Source of the DNA: Marinifilum caeruleilacunae
GTDB lineage: Bacteria > Bacteroidota > Bacteroidia > Bacteroidales > Marinifilaceae
NCBI RefSeq assembly: GCF_013141825.1
Contig: NZ_RZNH01000002.1
Location: 186,001-250,000, forward strand
Direction: 5' to 3'
Length of the DNA: 64,000 nt
Of the stretch, positions 27,867 through 38,627 are shown one piece after another; position 1 is the first letter of the stretch; the number at the start of each line of letters is the position of its first letter. The position numbers were made by a program, and so were the translations under genes. Below the pieces are notes generated by a model. It saw only the letters and a program-made list of their open reading frames with translations. It was not told where the DNA came from and made no database searches.

Positions 27867-28595
27867 TTATTTATACGATTTGATTTCGCAACCACCAAGG
27901 GCAACAAATCCTTTGATAATTAACTCTTTTTTCGGTTCAACCACATAATTGGTTGTTGGCATGCGTTTATCCGAAACACCTCCCAATACAGCCGAAACTT
28001 CTACTTTCACATCCCAGTCGGAAGGCACAATCAGCACGCAACCTCCGAACATGGCAAATACATCGATTACATTCGTTCCTTCGGCCAAATCGGCATTGGT
28101 AAGGTTAATTTCTGATCCTCCAAAAACACAGGTTACTTTCCCTCCTTTAAAGTTTTTGGTATTGATCATTTTTTCTCCTCCACCAAAAATATTTAGTTCG
28201 TCGATATAGCCCGATCCTATATTTTCTGTTGTGCTTCCTCCAGGCACACATTCATTTCTCTTACGGATAATGAAAATACCCACTACGATTAGAATTACCG
28301 GCCAGAACAGACCTTTCCAATGGAATCCCCAATCGAAAATAATAGGTAGTAAGAATAATCCTCCAACACCCATTAGGATAACACCCGTGGTTTTGTCTTT
28401 TTTACCTACATAGAATAATGCACCTAACCCAAGCAGCAATGCCGGCCAAGAGAAGATAATATCCTTCATGTAATAAGGAAAAATATCAAGGTTTTTTAAT
28501 ACCAATAAACAACCAAACAAGATTAAGAAAACCCCAAATATTACCCTGTTGTTTTGCTTCGATTCGTGATCTTTGTGATGATGATGATGTCTCAT
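27867..28595 (-). CDS. LiaF-like membrane protein with DUF5668-type transmembrane region
   Basis: A 242-residue protein. The N-terminal half has four hydrophobic segments in the LiaI/DUF5668 pattern (NRVIFGVFLILFGCLLVLKNL as the first, key features the ILFG turn and LKNLDIFP). The C-terminal about 110 residues form a repetitive beta region with FGGGEKM, VFGGSEINL, MFGGCVLIVPSDWDVKV and LGGVSDKR, typical of the LiaF C-terminal domain. The protein starts with a natural run of five histidines (MRHHHHHKDH), which might bind metal. LiaF proteins restrain LiaS-type kinases in Firmicutes; here the partner would be the LytS-type kinase 5 bp downstream. Confidence 0.85.
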   Translation of the reverse strand: MRHHHHHKDHESKQNNRVIFGVFLILFGCLLVLKNLDIFPYYMKDIIFSWPALLLGLGALFYVGKKDKTTGVILMGVGGLFLLPIIFDWGFHWKGLFWPVILIVVGIFIIRKRNECVPGGSTTENIGSGYIDELNIFGGGEKMINTKNFKGGKVTCVFGGSEINLTNADLAEGTNVIDVFAMFGGCVLIVPSDWDVKVEVSAVLGGVSDKRMPTTNYVVEPKKELIIKGFVALGGCEIKSYK

Positions 28596-28626
28596 AATTT
28601 ATCTATTTATACGATTAATTTATATT

Positions 28627-28965
28627 TTATTTTTTACAATTCTTCGAAACAGGCTGAAAAATAAAAGCTACTCCACCTAATATCAGTGCAGCTGGTAAAA
28701 ACCATACTTCCCAATTGTATGGTAGAAAGAACATTTCATCCATTAAAAAGTATGCACCTACCATGATGGCTGCAATGCCTCCAAAGAATTTTCCTCTCAC
28801 AAGAATAAGTAATAAGCCAATAAATATTACTAAGGATTCCCATCGATATAGCCAAGACCATATAAAATCAGGATAAAAATCGATTCGCTCCAGCATCACA
28901 ACCAGGCCAACCGTTATTAATAATATCCCCAAAAACAAACTTTTATTTCTCCTGTGCTCATCCAT
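28627..28965 (-). CDS. Small LiaI/DUF5668-like membrane protein
   Basis: A 112-residue integral membrane protein with four hydrophobic stretches. NKSLFLGILLITVGLVVMLERIDFYPDF at the start is paralogous to the N-terminal region of the next gene (shared features: LILFG/LITVG turn, then a DxFP/DFYP element). It has a charged N-terminus and no C-terminal beta domain. It is the first gene of the four-gene membrane-sensing operon, 31 bp before the LiaF-like gene. It is probably a regulatory or structural partner of that protein. Confidence 0.8.
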   Translation of the reverse strand: MDEHRRNKSLFLGILLITVGLVVMLERIDFYPDFIWSWLYRWESLVIFIGLLLILVRGKFFGGIAAIMVGAYFLMDEMFFLPYNWEVWFLPAALILGGVAFIFQPVSKNCKK

Positions 28966-31275
<2,310 letters not shown>

Positions 31276-31291
31276 GCATTTACCTGTACTT

Positions 31292-31879
31292 ATGAATTTT
31301 ACGGCAATAGATTTTGAGACCGCAAACGGGAAAAGAAACTCGGCATGTTCACTTGGATTGGTGCGTGTTGAAGATGGAATCATTGTGGAGAGCAAAGAGT
31401 GGTTAATTTCTCCGCCCGAAATGTATTTCCATCCGATAAACATTAGCATTCATGGCATTACGGAAGAAGATGTAGCCGATCAGCCAAGCTTTAATTACAT
31501 TTGGGAAGAAGTGGAAGATTACTTGCACGGAAATATGGTAATTGCCCATAATGCCAGTTTCGATATTGGCGTTCTACGTGCTTGTTTGCAGACTTATGGC
31601 CTTTCCAATCCCGATTTTGATTACATGTGTACGGTTCAGATCAGTCGAAATTTGTGGCCCAATATGCCCAATCATAAATTAAATACCCTGGCTCATCTTT
31701 TTGATATTCCTCTGAAACATCACGATGCATTGGAAGATACTCTGGCTTGTGCTAAAATCGCTGTTAAAGCATGCACTACAATGAATGCAAACAGCATGGA
31801 AGAATTGGCGAGCCAGATTAAGATTAAACCTGGTAAACTATACCATGGTGGTTATCAATCTCCAAAAAAATATAAATAA
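31292..31879 (+). CDS. DEDDh 3'-5' exonuclease (DNA polymerase III epsilon-like)
   Basis: A 195-residue exonuclease of the DnaQ/RNase T superfamily. All Exo motifs are seen: Exo I FTAIDFETAN (Asp/Glu), Exo II AHNASFDIGVLR, and Exo III H-H-DALEDTLAC with the DEDDh histidine. A short basic tail (GGYQSPKKYK) follows. Similar proteins in this phylum are proofreading-like exonucleases or standalone repair nucleases. The close spacing to ligA suggests co-transcription and a repair role. Confidence 0.93.
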   Translation: MNFTAIDFETANGKRNSACSLGLVRVEDGIIVESKEWLISPPEMYFHPINISIHGITEEDVADQPSFNYIWEEVEDYLHGNMVIAHNASFDIGVLRACLQTYGLSNPDFDYMCTVQISRNLWPNMPNHKLNTLAHLFDIPLKHHDALEDTLACAKIAVKACTTMNANSMEELASQIKIKPGKLYHGGYQSPKKYK

Positions 31880-31987
31880 TCTTAAAAAGAAATGAGGCTC
31901 TAAAATTTTTCATAACTTGTAATTTTCAATTTATGCTAATCTAAAGCCTCTCGACATTGGGTCGATAATTAAACTATTATTCTTACA

Positions 31988-32530
31988 ATGAGTCTCATCC
32001 AGAACATTAAGCAAAAACTCTCTGATCGTATTATAAAGGGTAAACTGAATAAAAATCCAAGAAAAAAGGAGTTTCATAACCTCGATAGTGCAAAAAACAT
32101 TGGAATTTTATTCGATACTCTAGATGATAAAAATTACCCTATTGTAAAGAAATTCTCGGAAGACTTGTCAAAAAAGGGATACAAGGTTCAGACGATTGGA
32201 TGGATTAATGCAAATGAGCTTCCTGATTTTGGTGTAGCACAAAAAATCATTTTCTATACCAATAAGGATGTGAAATGGACAGGTGAACCATTGGCAGATG
32301 AGATTAAGGATTTTATGAACAAGAGGTTTGATTTGCTGTTTATTCTTTCCGATTCGGATCACATATCGTTCAGGTATTTGGCTGAGCTATCGAATGCTGC
32401 CTGTAAAGTGGGAGCTGTATCGGAACAAAGCGACCGATTAGACCTGATGATTGATCAGGGGAAAAATAAATCGGTTGATCATCTTATAAAAGAAAGCTTA
32501 AACTACCTATCACTAATAAAAAAACACTAA
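31988..32530 (+). CDS. DUF6913 family protein
   Basis: A 180-residue cytoplasmic protein. It matches, by recognition, the DUF6913 family that sits next to dapA in many Bacteroidota. Features are a basic N-terminus (KQKLSDRIIKGKLNKNPRKK), an NIGILFDTLDDKNYP strand-turn, KGYKVQTIGWINA, and FDLLFILSDSDHISFRYLAELSNAACKVG. The alternation suggests an alpha/beta fold. Its stop is one base from the dapA start, so the two are translationally close. Function unknown; the conserved pairing suggests a link to lysine or diaminopimelate synthesis, which is inference. Confidence 0.8.
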   Translation: MSLIQNIKQKLSDRIIKGKLNKNPRKKEFHNLDSAKNIGILFDTLDDKNYPIVKKFSEDLSKKGYKVQTIGWINANELPDFGVAQKIIFYTNKDVKWTGEPLADEIKDFMNKRFDLLFILSDSDHISFRYLAELSNAACKVGAVSEQSDRLDLMIDQGKNKSVDHLIKESLNYLSLIKKH

Positions 32531-32531
32531 C

Positions 32532-33428
32532 ATGACTACAAATAAATTCATCGGAACAGGGATTGCCATTATTACACCATTTCTTGATAATGGTGAGGTA
32601 GATTTCGATTCGCTTAAAAATCTTGTAAACTTCCAGATTAGCAATGGTGTAAACTACCTTGTTGTATTGGGAACTACAGGCGAAGCTGCTACTTTAAACA
32701 AGGAAGAAAAAAATGCTGTGATTGATTGTGTGATTGAAACCAATAATAGCAGAGTTCCAATTGTTGTAGGCTTTGGTGGAAACAATACGCATGAGATTGT
32801 ACAACAAATCGAAAATTATCAGAATTTCGACAAAATCGATGCAATTCTATCGGTAGCACCATACTATAACAAGCCAAGTCAGGAAGGTTTGTTTCAACAC
32901 TATAAATTGATAGCCGAGAGCAGTCCGGTACCAGTAATCATTTACAATGTACCAGGCAGAACAAGCGTTAACATTAATGCTGAAACAACATTAAGAATTG
33001 CACGGGAATTGCAGAAGGTCATAGCAGTAAAGGAAGCTTCAGGAAACCTGGAACAAATCATGCAAATTATCAAAGATAAACCAGAAGATTTTCTTGTAAT
33101 TTCGGGTGATGATGCCATTACCTACCCAATGATTCAATTGGGTGCATCGGGAGTGATTTCGGTAATTGGTAACGCTTTTCCAAAAGAATTTAGCTGCATG
33201 GTGATGCAAGCAATAAAAGGAGAAAACAAGCCAGCTCTGGATACTCATTACAGATTGTTTGAACTGATAAAAGGAATTTTTACCGAAGGTAATCCTGCTG
33301 GCGTAAAAGCAATTCTTCACCAAAAAGGCATCATTTCGAATCACTTGCGTCTTCCTTTGATTCCGGTGAGCGAATCGCACTATAAAAAATTGAATGCGTT
33401 GAGAGAAGATTTTACCGTTATGGCATAA
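32532..33428 (+). CDS. dapA: 4-hydroxy-tetrahydrodipicolinate synthase DapA
   Basis: A 298-residue TIM-barrel enzyme that condenses pyruvate with aspartate semialdehyde in the lysine/diaminopimelate pathway. The Schiff-base Lys167 sits in VIAVKEASGN. The catalytic triad residues Thr48-Thr49 (VVLGTTGEAATL) and Tyr138 (IIYNVPGR) are present, as is YYNKPSQEG. Normal family length. It follows the DUF6913 gene and precedes an LpoB-like lipoprotein gene on the same strand, which places cell-wall precursor supply next to a possible PBP regulator. Confidence 0.97.
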   Translation: MTTNKFIGTGIAIITPFLDNGEVDFDSLKNLVNFQISNGVNYLVVLGTTGEAATLNKEEKNAVIDCVIETNNSRVPIVVGFGGNNTHEIVQQIENYQNFDKIDAILSVAPYYNKPSQEGLFQHYKLIAESSPVPVIIYNVPGRTSVNINAETTLRIARELQKVIAVKEASGNLEQIMQIIKDKPEDFLVISGDDAITYPMIQLGASGVISVIGNAFPKEFSCMVMQAIKGENKPALDTHYRLFELIKGIFTEGNPAGVKAILHQKGIISNHLRLPLIPVSESHYKKLNALREDFTVMA

Positions 33429-33499
33429 AAATTGTAAACCGTTAAGAGGTTATTTAAATATCACAAAATTGATTTTACAAACAAAAAATGATTAGTTAT

Positions 33500-34084
33500 A
33501 TGAAATATTCATTTCGCCTATTTGTTATTGCTCTTGCTGTAATCAGTCTTGCATCATGTTCAAGACAGATAACAAGAGTATCTCCAGATCAGCAAATTGA
33601 TTTAAGCGGACGTTGGAATGATACAGATTCCAGATTGGCCGCCGAAGCTTTAATCGACCAGGTTTTAAACCAGGGATGGATTGAAGATTATCGACAAGAG
33701 TTTAATAAAAAACCAGTGGTTACTGTTGGTTTAATTACCAATAAAAGTTCTGAGCACATCGATTCAGATACTTATATCAAAGACATCGAAAAAGCAATCT
33801 TGAATGATGGTCGTGTTCGATTGGTTCAGGCTGGTGCGAAACGAGAAGAACTACGCCAGGAAAGAGCTGATCAGCAGGATTTCGCTTCAAAAGAAACCAT
33901 CAAGAAATGGGGTCGCGAATTAGGAGCTGATTTCATCCTTCAAGGTGACATTACTTCGATTATCGATAGCTACAAAAAAGAAAAGGTACGCTACTATCAA
34001 TTGAACCTGGAGTTAACAAATCTTGAAACCAACGAATTGGTTTGGATTGGAGACAAAAAAATCAAGAAATACGTTAATCGATAA
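33500..34084 (+). CDS. LpoB-like penicillin-binding protein activator lipoprotein
   Basis: A 194-residue lipoprotein (start at the ATG at 33500; an ATG at 33488 would add four residues). The signal ends ISLASC, lipobox Cys about 18. The mature domain resembles LpoB/CsgG-like activators: VSPDQQIDLSGRWNDTDSRLAAEALIDQVL, VVTVGLITNKSSEHIDSD, and DFILQGDITSI (key residues for the fold). E. coli LpoB activates PBP1b from the outer membrane. The COG3014-like gene follows by 49 bp; this pairing is known from proteobacterial genomes. Confidence 0.85.
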   Translation: MKYSFRLFVIALAVISLASCSRQITRVSPDQQIDLSGRWNDTDSRLAAEALIDQVLNQGWIEDYRQEFNKKPVVTVGLITNKSSEHIDSDTYIKDIEKAILNDGRVRLVQAGAKREELRQERADQQDFASKETIKKWGRELGADFILQGDITSIIDSYKKEKVRYYQLNLELTNLETNELVWIGDKKIKKYVNR

Positions 34085-34133
34085 ACTTACATAAGGGAAG
34101 CACTGTTCTTCCCTTCTTTCCTCTCCTATTGCA

Positions 34134-35543
34134 ATGAATAAGCTTTTTACAAATAAGGCAATTTTTCTGCTTGTTTTTATTTCGAGTATTTTACTTTCGA
34201 GCTGTGCCACCTATTATGCGCAAAACGAAGCATTTAACCAACATTTCCAAAATGGAGATATTGCCAATGCGGAGCGTGCCCTCGATCAGGATGCAAAGAA
34301 TAAACGAAATAAAAACCGTTCGCTTTACCTTCTTAATAAAGGTACACTTGCGTGGATGCAGCAAGATTACCAAAGAGCTACTGCATATTTTAACGAAGCT
34401 GATTTATTTATCGAAGATCAGCGAAAGAACATTGCAAATGAAGCTTTGGCGCTACTCACCAATCCTGCCACTAAACCTTACGTTCCTGAGGATTTTGAGA
34501 ACGTGATGCTTAATTTCTACAAAGCATTAAGCTACATAGAAATGGGTGATACTGAATCGGCATTGGTAGAATGTAGAAGAGTAAACGAAAAGCTGTATGC
34601 CTTAAACGATAAATATCCGAAGAATTATAAAAACCGATACAGCGACGATGCCTTTGCGCACGTTCTAATGGGTTTGATATACGATTCATCGAAAGATTAC
34701 AACAATGCATTTATTGCCTACCGTAATGCATTAAAGATATATGAAGAGAACTACACGAAAAATTTTGGTACTCCTGCACCACTTCAACTTAAAGAAGATC
34801 TTTTAAGAACTGCCTATCAGACAGGATTAAATCAGGAATACGAATTTTACAAGGATAAATTTGGTTTCGACTTCGCAAAATCAGATCAAAACAATGGTGA
34901 TCTGGTCTTTATTTGGCTAACAGGTTTAGGACCTGTAAAAGACGAATGGAGCATCAACTTTAGTGCCCTGAATGGTCGCGATGGATACCTGACTATGGTA
35001 AATGAAGGTGAAGATATTACCTTTCCGTTTTACGTGGGCAATATGGATCGAAACACTCGCAGTTCACTAAACGATTTAGAATTTGTTAGAGTTGCTTTCC
35101 CAAAATATGCCGAAAGAATTCCTGTATTTACCGATGCCTCAATTTTGGTAAACGATTCGCTTTCTTATCAGCTTGACAAAGCCGAAGATATCAATGCCAT
35201 TGCATTTAAAACACTTCGCGACAGAATGTTAAGAGAAATGGCAAATTCTTTACTTCGCCTGGCTACAAAAAAGGCCTTAGAGAATTATGCACGTAGTAAA
35301 GACGATACCATTGGCCTTTTCGTGGGAATTCTAAATGCGGTTACCGAAAAAGCAGATACCAGAAACTGGCAGACATTGCCTCATAGCATTCACTATAGGA
35401 GAATCAGTTTAAAGGAGGGAGAAAATAATCTTACCCTGCAGGTTCAATCTCCAAATGGAGCCGTACAAAATCAAAACATACGGGTTACAATAAAAGCTGG
35501 ACAAACCAACTTTTTTACTTTCCACAATATGGAATCAAACTAA
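34134..35543 (+). CDS. COG3014-like TPR lipoprotein
   Basis: A 469-residue lipoprotein, lipobox ending ILLSSC (Cys about 23). TPR-like helical repeats are seen: FNQHFQNGDIANAERAL, YLLNKGTLAWMQQDYQRATAYFNEA, LNFYKALSYIEMGDTESALVECRRV and ALKIYEENYTK. The C-terminal half is beta-rich with VFIWLTGLGPVKDEW, typical of the COG3014 family. Partner of the LpoB-like gene upstream. Its stop overlaps by nine bases the stop of the convergent H-NOX-like gene. Confidence 0.8.
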   Translation: MNKLFTNKAIFLLVFISSILLSSCATYYAQNEAFNQHFQNGDIANAERALDQDAKNKRNKNRSLYLLNKGTLAWMQQDYQRATAYFNEADLFIEDQRKNIANEALALLTNPATKPYVPEDFENVMLNFYKALSYIEMGDTESALVECRRVNEKLYALNDKYPKNYKNRYSDDAFAHVLMGLIYDSSKDYNNAFIAYRNALKIYEENYTKNFGTPAPLQLKEDLLRTAYQTGLNQEYEFYKDKFGFDFAKSDQNNGDLVFIWLTGLGPVKDEWSINFSALNGRDGYLTMVNEGEDITFPFYVGNMDRNTRSSLNDLEFVRVAFPKYAERIPVFTDASILVNDSLSYQLDKAEDINAIAFKTLRDRMLREMANSLLRLATKKALENYARSKDDTIGLFVGILNAVTEKADTRNWQTLPHSIHYRRISLKEGENNLTLQVQSPNGAVQNQNIRVTIKAGQTNFFTFHNMESN

Positions 35544-36089
35544 AACTCGTGTTTTACTAAGGGTGAAACAAACCGTTTCTTTATCTTCTACGGTTTTTGT
35601 TTCTGTATACAATACCAAATCTTCGTTAAAGAATTTCTGACATCCCATAAATAAACCAATGGCTAAATCAATCAGTTCTTGCTTTGATTGAAAGCTTACT
35701 TTAAATGTGCTTTCGTTGAGTCGTTCGGTTTTAAAACCTTTTATTCCATCGTGAGGAAATTTTTCCTGCATCTTCACGTGTATAAAATAGTCTATCTGTT
35801 CCAAAAACTGGAAAATATCAGAATTTCCGGCGAATTGCGGTCGGTACAAAATCACCAGTCGGCTAAAAAGATATTCTCCAAAATTTTTAGCAATATCGGA
35901 AGGTGATAATTTTACCTCCTGACTTAAAAGCAAAATGAGGTCGTAAAAATGATTGAATGAATAGTCGGTAAGTGGCTGGAATACTCCGTGATACCCGGCA
36001 TCTAGAGATGAAATAACCTTTTCGACAGTAGGAGAACCATACTCCCTTTCTGTCATTTCCAAGAATTCTGTAAAAAATATCCCTTTCAT
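35535..36089 (-). CDS. H-NOX (heme NO-binding) family protein with degenerate ligand motif
   Basis: A 184-residue protein that starts MKGIFFTEFLEM, the typical H-NOX N-terminus. The proximal histidine has a candidate, His104 in DYFIHVKMQEKFP. The heme-propionate YxSxR motif, which holds heme in sensor H-NOX proteins, reads F133-Q-S135-K-Q137 here, so Tyr and Arg are both changed. H-NOX domains sense NO or O2 and usually partner with a histidine kinase or cyclase; none is adjacent. It could bind heme weakly, bind another ligand, or be a structural homologue. Cytoplasmic. Confidence 0.75.
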   Translation of the reverse strand: MKGIFFTEFLEMTEREYGSPTVEKVISSLDAGYHGVFQPLTDYSFNHFYDLILLLSQEVKLSPSDIAKNFGEYLFSRLVILYRPQFAGNSDIFQFLEQIDYFIHVKMQEKFPHDGIKGFKTERLNESTFKVSFQSKQELIDLAIGLFMGCQKFFNEDLVLYTETKTVEDKETVCFTLSKTRVLV

Positions 36090-36193
36090 CTACATCTATC
36101 TATTTGAACAACAAAAGATTGATTTTCTATTAAATTTAAGAAAAATCAATCTAATGTGTCAAACGTAAATGAAACTTTTTTATTGTTTAGAAC

Positions 36194-37378
36194 TTACAAT
36201 TGTGCTTTATTTTGCTCTTGATTCCTTAATTCTTCGATTAGTTTCTGCATGGCCAGGTACTTTTGCTCATAATCCCATCTGCCCTTGTCTTTTTTATGAG
36301 CTGCCTCGTAAAACTTTAATGCCTGCTGGTGTTTTTCGGTTACTTCGTAAATTTCTCCGGCATAAAAATAGGGCTCGGCTTTCTCGGGATAGTTTACCGA
36401 AGTATATGTTAAAAATTTAATGGCTTCCTGGTATTTTGCCTCCTGTTTTAATTGCAAACATACACTCTCTAAAAGGGAGTATGGTAACTTCTCTTTTCTA
36501 CCATAGTTTAACATGATATCGCGCAGATAACTATTGGCTGTCTTAATTCCTCCTTTGGCAAGATCTTCAACCGATGGATATTTATAGTCCTTAAAAATGA
36601 TCTCCATTCCTCTCATCAGGCTTTTACGATACAAGCTATAATGATTCTCATCAGGCATCCATTCATAGTTCCACTTTAAATCCTTTGGCGCTTTCTCTTC
36701 CATCAACTTGGTTAGATCTTTGCACGCTTCGAGCATGTTTTTAGCCTCCTTCGCAAAGCTCATGAATAAATACTTTCTAATGCTGGAGTTCTCTGTTAAG
36801 TGTCGATCCATGTCGTTTATCATGGCGGTATTATTCCACCATAAGGTTGGGCTAAAAGACATGTACCTGTCGAACAACTCTGGTCTTGATAAAAAGGCAT
36901 GCATTACAAACAAGCCGCTATAGTTATGCCCAAGCACCAGGCGTCGTGAACTGCCACGATATTCCTTTGCAACAAATGGGAAAATATCGGTTTCCAATAC
37001 TTGCAAGAAAGTATCGGCTCCACCACGAGTGGGGAAAATGGTTTTATTCAAAACCGAATCAACAGGAGTCATATCCCTAAAACGATCGGTATTGGTTATT
37101 CCAACCACAACATGTGGAGGGATAAAATGATTATCCATAAGGAAGCTAAGCACTTCTATACCAGTGCCAAAATTAGATTCCGCATCTAACAAATAAATTA
37201 CAGGATATCGGAAGTAGGTATCACCAAACTCGCTTGGCAACAAGATCTGGAGTTCGCGCTGTTCTTTTAAAATGGATGAATAAACGCTGGTGCTGACAAG
37301 GTTTTTAGGATTAATCTTAGCAAATACACTACTTACACATAAAATCAATACAAATGTCGCAAATAAACTTCGCTTCAT
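36194..37378 (-). CDS. Esterase-fold (IroE/Fes-type) protein lacking catalytic Ser, with TPR tail
   Basis: A 394-residue exported protein: signal peptide (1-20, ending SVFA-K), an alpha/beta-hydrolase domain of the esterase D/enterobactin-esterase type (about 30-270), then a TPR-like tail (about 300-385, AEPYFYAGEIYEVTEKHQQALKFY pattern). The nucleophile elbow reads G150-H-N152-Y-S-G155, where active relatives have G-H-S-x-G-G. The DNA codon is AAC, so the Ser is truly replaced by Asn. Ser154 sits two residues later. The downstream PELFDRYMSFSPTLWW block and NHYS are kept. It may be a pseudo-enzyme or use a shifted Ser. Confidence 0.8.
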   Translation of the reverse strand: MKRSLFATFVLILCVSSVFAKINPKNLVSTSVYSSILKEQRELQILLPSEFGDTYFRYPVIYLLDAESNFGTGIEVLSFLMDNHFIPPHVVVGITNTDRFRDMTPVDSVLNKTIFPTRGGADTFLQVLETDIFPFVAKEYRGSSRRLVLGHNYSGLFVMHAFLSRPELFDRYMSFSPTLWWNNTAMINDMDRHLTENSSIRKYLFMSFAKEAKNMLEACKDLTKLMEEKAPKDLKWNYEWMPDENHYSLYRKSLMRGMEIIFKDYKYPSVEDLAKGGIKTANSYLRDIMLNYGRKEKLPYSLLESVCLQLKQEAKYQEAIKFLTYTSVNYPEKAEPYFYAGEIYEVTEKHQQALKFYEAAHKKDKGRWDYEQKYLAMQKLIEELRNQEQNKAQL

Positions 37379-37498
37379 ACAAAAAGGGGGTTTTTACTGT
37401 TATAACCTTTGTAAATTACGATTATTTACAATATCAAAAAAACAATCCTTTATTAACGGGTGCTTTACTGTGATAAACAGCTTTATTTTTAGTAGAAA

Positions 37499-37527
37499 AA
37501 AACCGGCATCTAAGTAGATCCGGTTTT
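37499..37527 (-). terminator. Terminator downstream of yceI
   Basis: AAAACCGG (37499-37506) pairs with CCGGTTTT (37520-37527), and an inner ATCT/AGAT pair extends the stem. On the minus strand an A/T-rich tract follows. It sits 16 bp after the YceI stop codon. Confidence 0.75.
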
Positions 37528-37543
37528 GTATTCATTTATCTTA

Positions 37544-38143
37544 TTATTGCAGATAGAGGTCGAGGCTCAGTTCAAAATCATCATAGATGGTTTTATCACC
37601 TAAATTATCGAAAAAGCTTCCTGACCCATATCGAACATTAAACTTACTTCTATCAATTACAATTTTACCGCTTACATGTAAATCATCGCCATGCTGATGC
37701 ATATTTACATTAAAACTAATTGGTTTGGTTATACCTTTAATGGTAATATTACCATGCACTTCGTAGTTTCCATTACCCAGCTTTTTGGTCTTCACGATCT
37801 CAAATGTTGACTTTGGATGTTGCTCAACTCCAAAAAAGTCATCCGATTTTAAGTGACCAACCAATTTAGCACGATAACCTTCATCTTTAATATCGGTATT
37901 TTCGATTGTAGACATGTCTACAACAAAACTTCCTTTCTCTAACTGATCATCTTTAAACACAAGATGCCCTTCCGAGATTTTAATTGTACCGGAATGTTCA
38001 CCGGTTACTTTCTTACCCAGCCATTCGACCTTACTTTTTTCACTGTTTAATTTTTTACTACCATTATCTGCAAGAACATTGCCTGCAAATACGAATGATA
38101 AGATCACAAATAAACTTGTAAGCTTTAGTATTGATTTTTTCAT
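37544..38143 (-). CDS. YceI family protein
   Basis: A 199-residue exported protein with a signal peptide (ending FAGNVLA-D) and one YceI lipocalin-like domain. Typical positions are LNSEKSKVEWLGKKVTGEHSG, DMSTIENTD, SDDFFGVEQHPKSTFEI and IDRSKFNVRYGSGSFFDNLGDKTIYDDFELSLDL. Such barrels bind isoprenoid or polyprenyl ligands in the periplasm. It forms its own unit with a terminator directly downstream. The tRNA-Arg gene upstream is divergent. Confidence 0.93.
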   Translation of the reverse strand: MKKSILKLTSLFVILSFVFAGNVLADNGSKKLNSEKSKVEWLGKKVTGEHSGTIKISEGHLVFKDDQLEKGSFVVDMSTIENTDIKDEGYRAKLVGHLKSDDFFGVEQHPKSTFEIVKTKKLGNGNYEVHGNITIKGITKPISFNVNMHQHGDDLHVSGKIVIDRSKFNVRYGSGSFFDNLGDKTIYDDFELSLDLYLQ

Positions 38144-38467
38144 ATTACTAAATTTTTAAAATCATATTTTTAATAATAACTGAAGTATATATGCTCTGTA
38201 TAACAATCGCAACTCCTTATTTGTTTTTATTCCAATTAAAAATAAGAAAATATTAAGTAGGTATCGATATGAATTCGTGTTAAAGCTGTGTTAAATATTG
38301 CTCGAAAGTTCGAAAATGATTCAGAAACTGAAAAAATATTTCAAAGCTAAGTTTCTACCAACAAACCGATTAGAATTACAGGGTTATTTTTTTGTAAAAA
38401 AAAGATAAGAATAGCTTGCATAAACCATTCTAAAACCCCTATATTTGCAGCGCCTTTAAGGAAAAAC
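38144..38467. other. Intergenic region upstream of yceI and tRNA-Arg
   Basis: About 320 bp of AT-rich DNA between the divergent YceI gene and the tRNA. It contains the tRNA promoter (listed separately). No ORF with coding character or repeat was seen. Confidence 0.5.
38415..38447 (+). promoter_or_regulatory. Promoter of tRNA-Arg
   Basis: TTG at 38415-38417 and TATATTTG (TAnnTTTG consensus) at 38440-38447, spaced 22 bp, form a Bacteroidota sigma-ABfr-type promoter. The predicted start would be around 38454, just before the tRNA. Confidence 0.55.
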
Positions 38468-38541
38468 GGACGCGTAGCATAACTGGATAGTGCACCACAT
38501 TACGGCTGTGGAGGTTGGGGGTTCGACTCCCTCCGTGTTCA
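38468..38541 (+). tRNA. tRNA-Arg (anticodon ACG)
   Basis: A full cloverleaf folds: acceptor GGACGCG with CGTGTTC (two G-T pairs), TA at positions 8-9, D stem GCAT/GTGC with loop AACTGGATA, anticodon stem CCACA/TGTGG around loop TTACGGC, giving anticodon ACG. The variable loop is AGGTT, and the T arm GGGGG-TTCGACT-CCCTC. Discriminator base A at 38541. The CCA end is not encoded. ACG is read as ICG after deamination, decoding CGN arginine codons. Confidence 0.95.
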
Positions 38542-38591
38542 CATTAACAAGCTTACTTGGGCTAAAGGGGCTTCCACCCTTCCAAGTCAAG

Positions 38592-38627
38592 AAATCGTCA
38601 CCCTTCATCCGGTGACGATTTTTTTTT
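38592..38627 (+). terminator. Terminator of tRNA-Arg transcript
   Basis: A perfect 11-bp stem (AAATCGTCACC at 38592-38602, GGTGACGATTT at 38611-38621) with an 8-base loop, followed by a run of T. It lies about 50 bp after the tRNA. Confidence 0.88.

Noticed and set aside
31894-31950. GAGGCT/AGCCTC inverted repeat between the exonuclease and DUF6913 genes
   Set aside because: Only six pairs with a loop of about 45 bases and no T tract; too weak to call a terminator or RNA.
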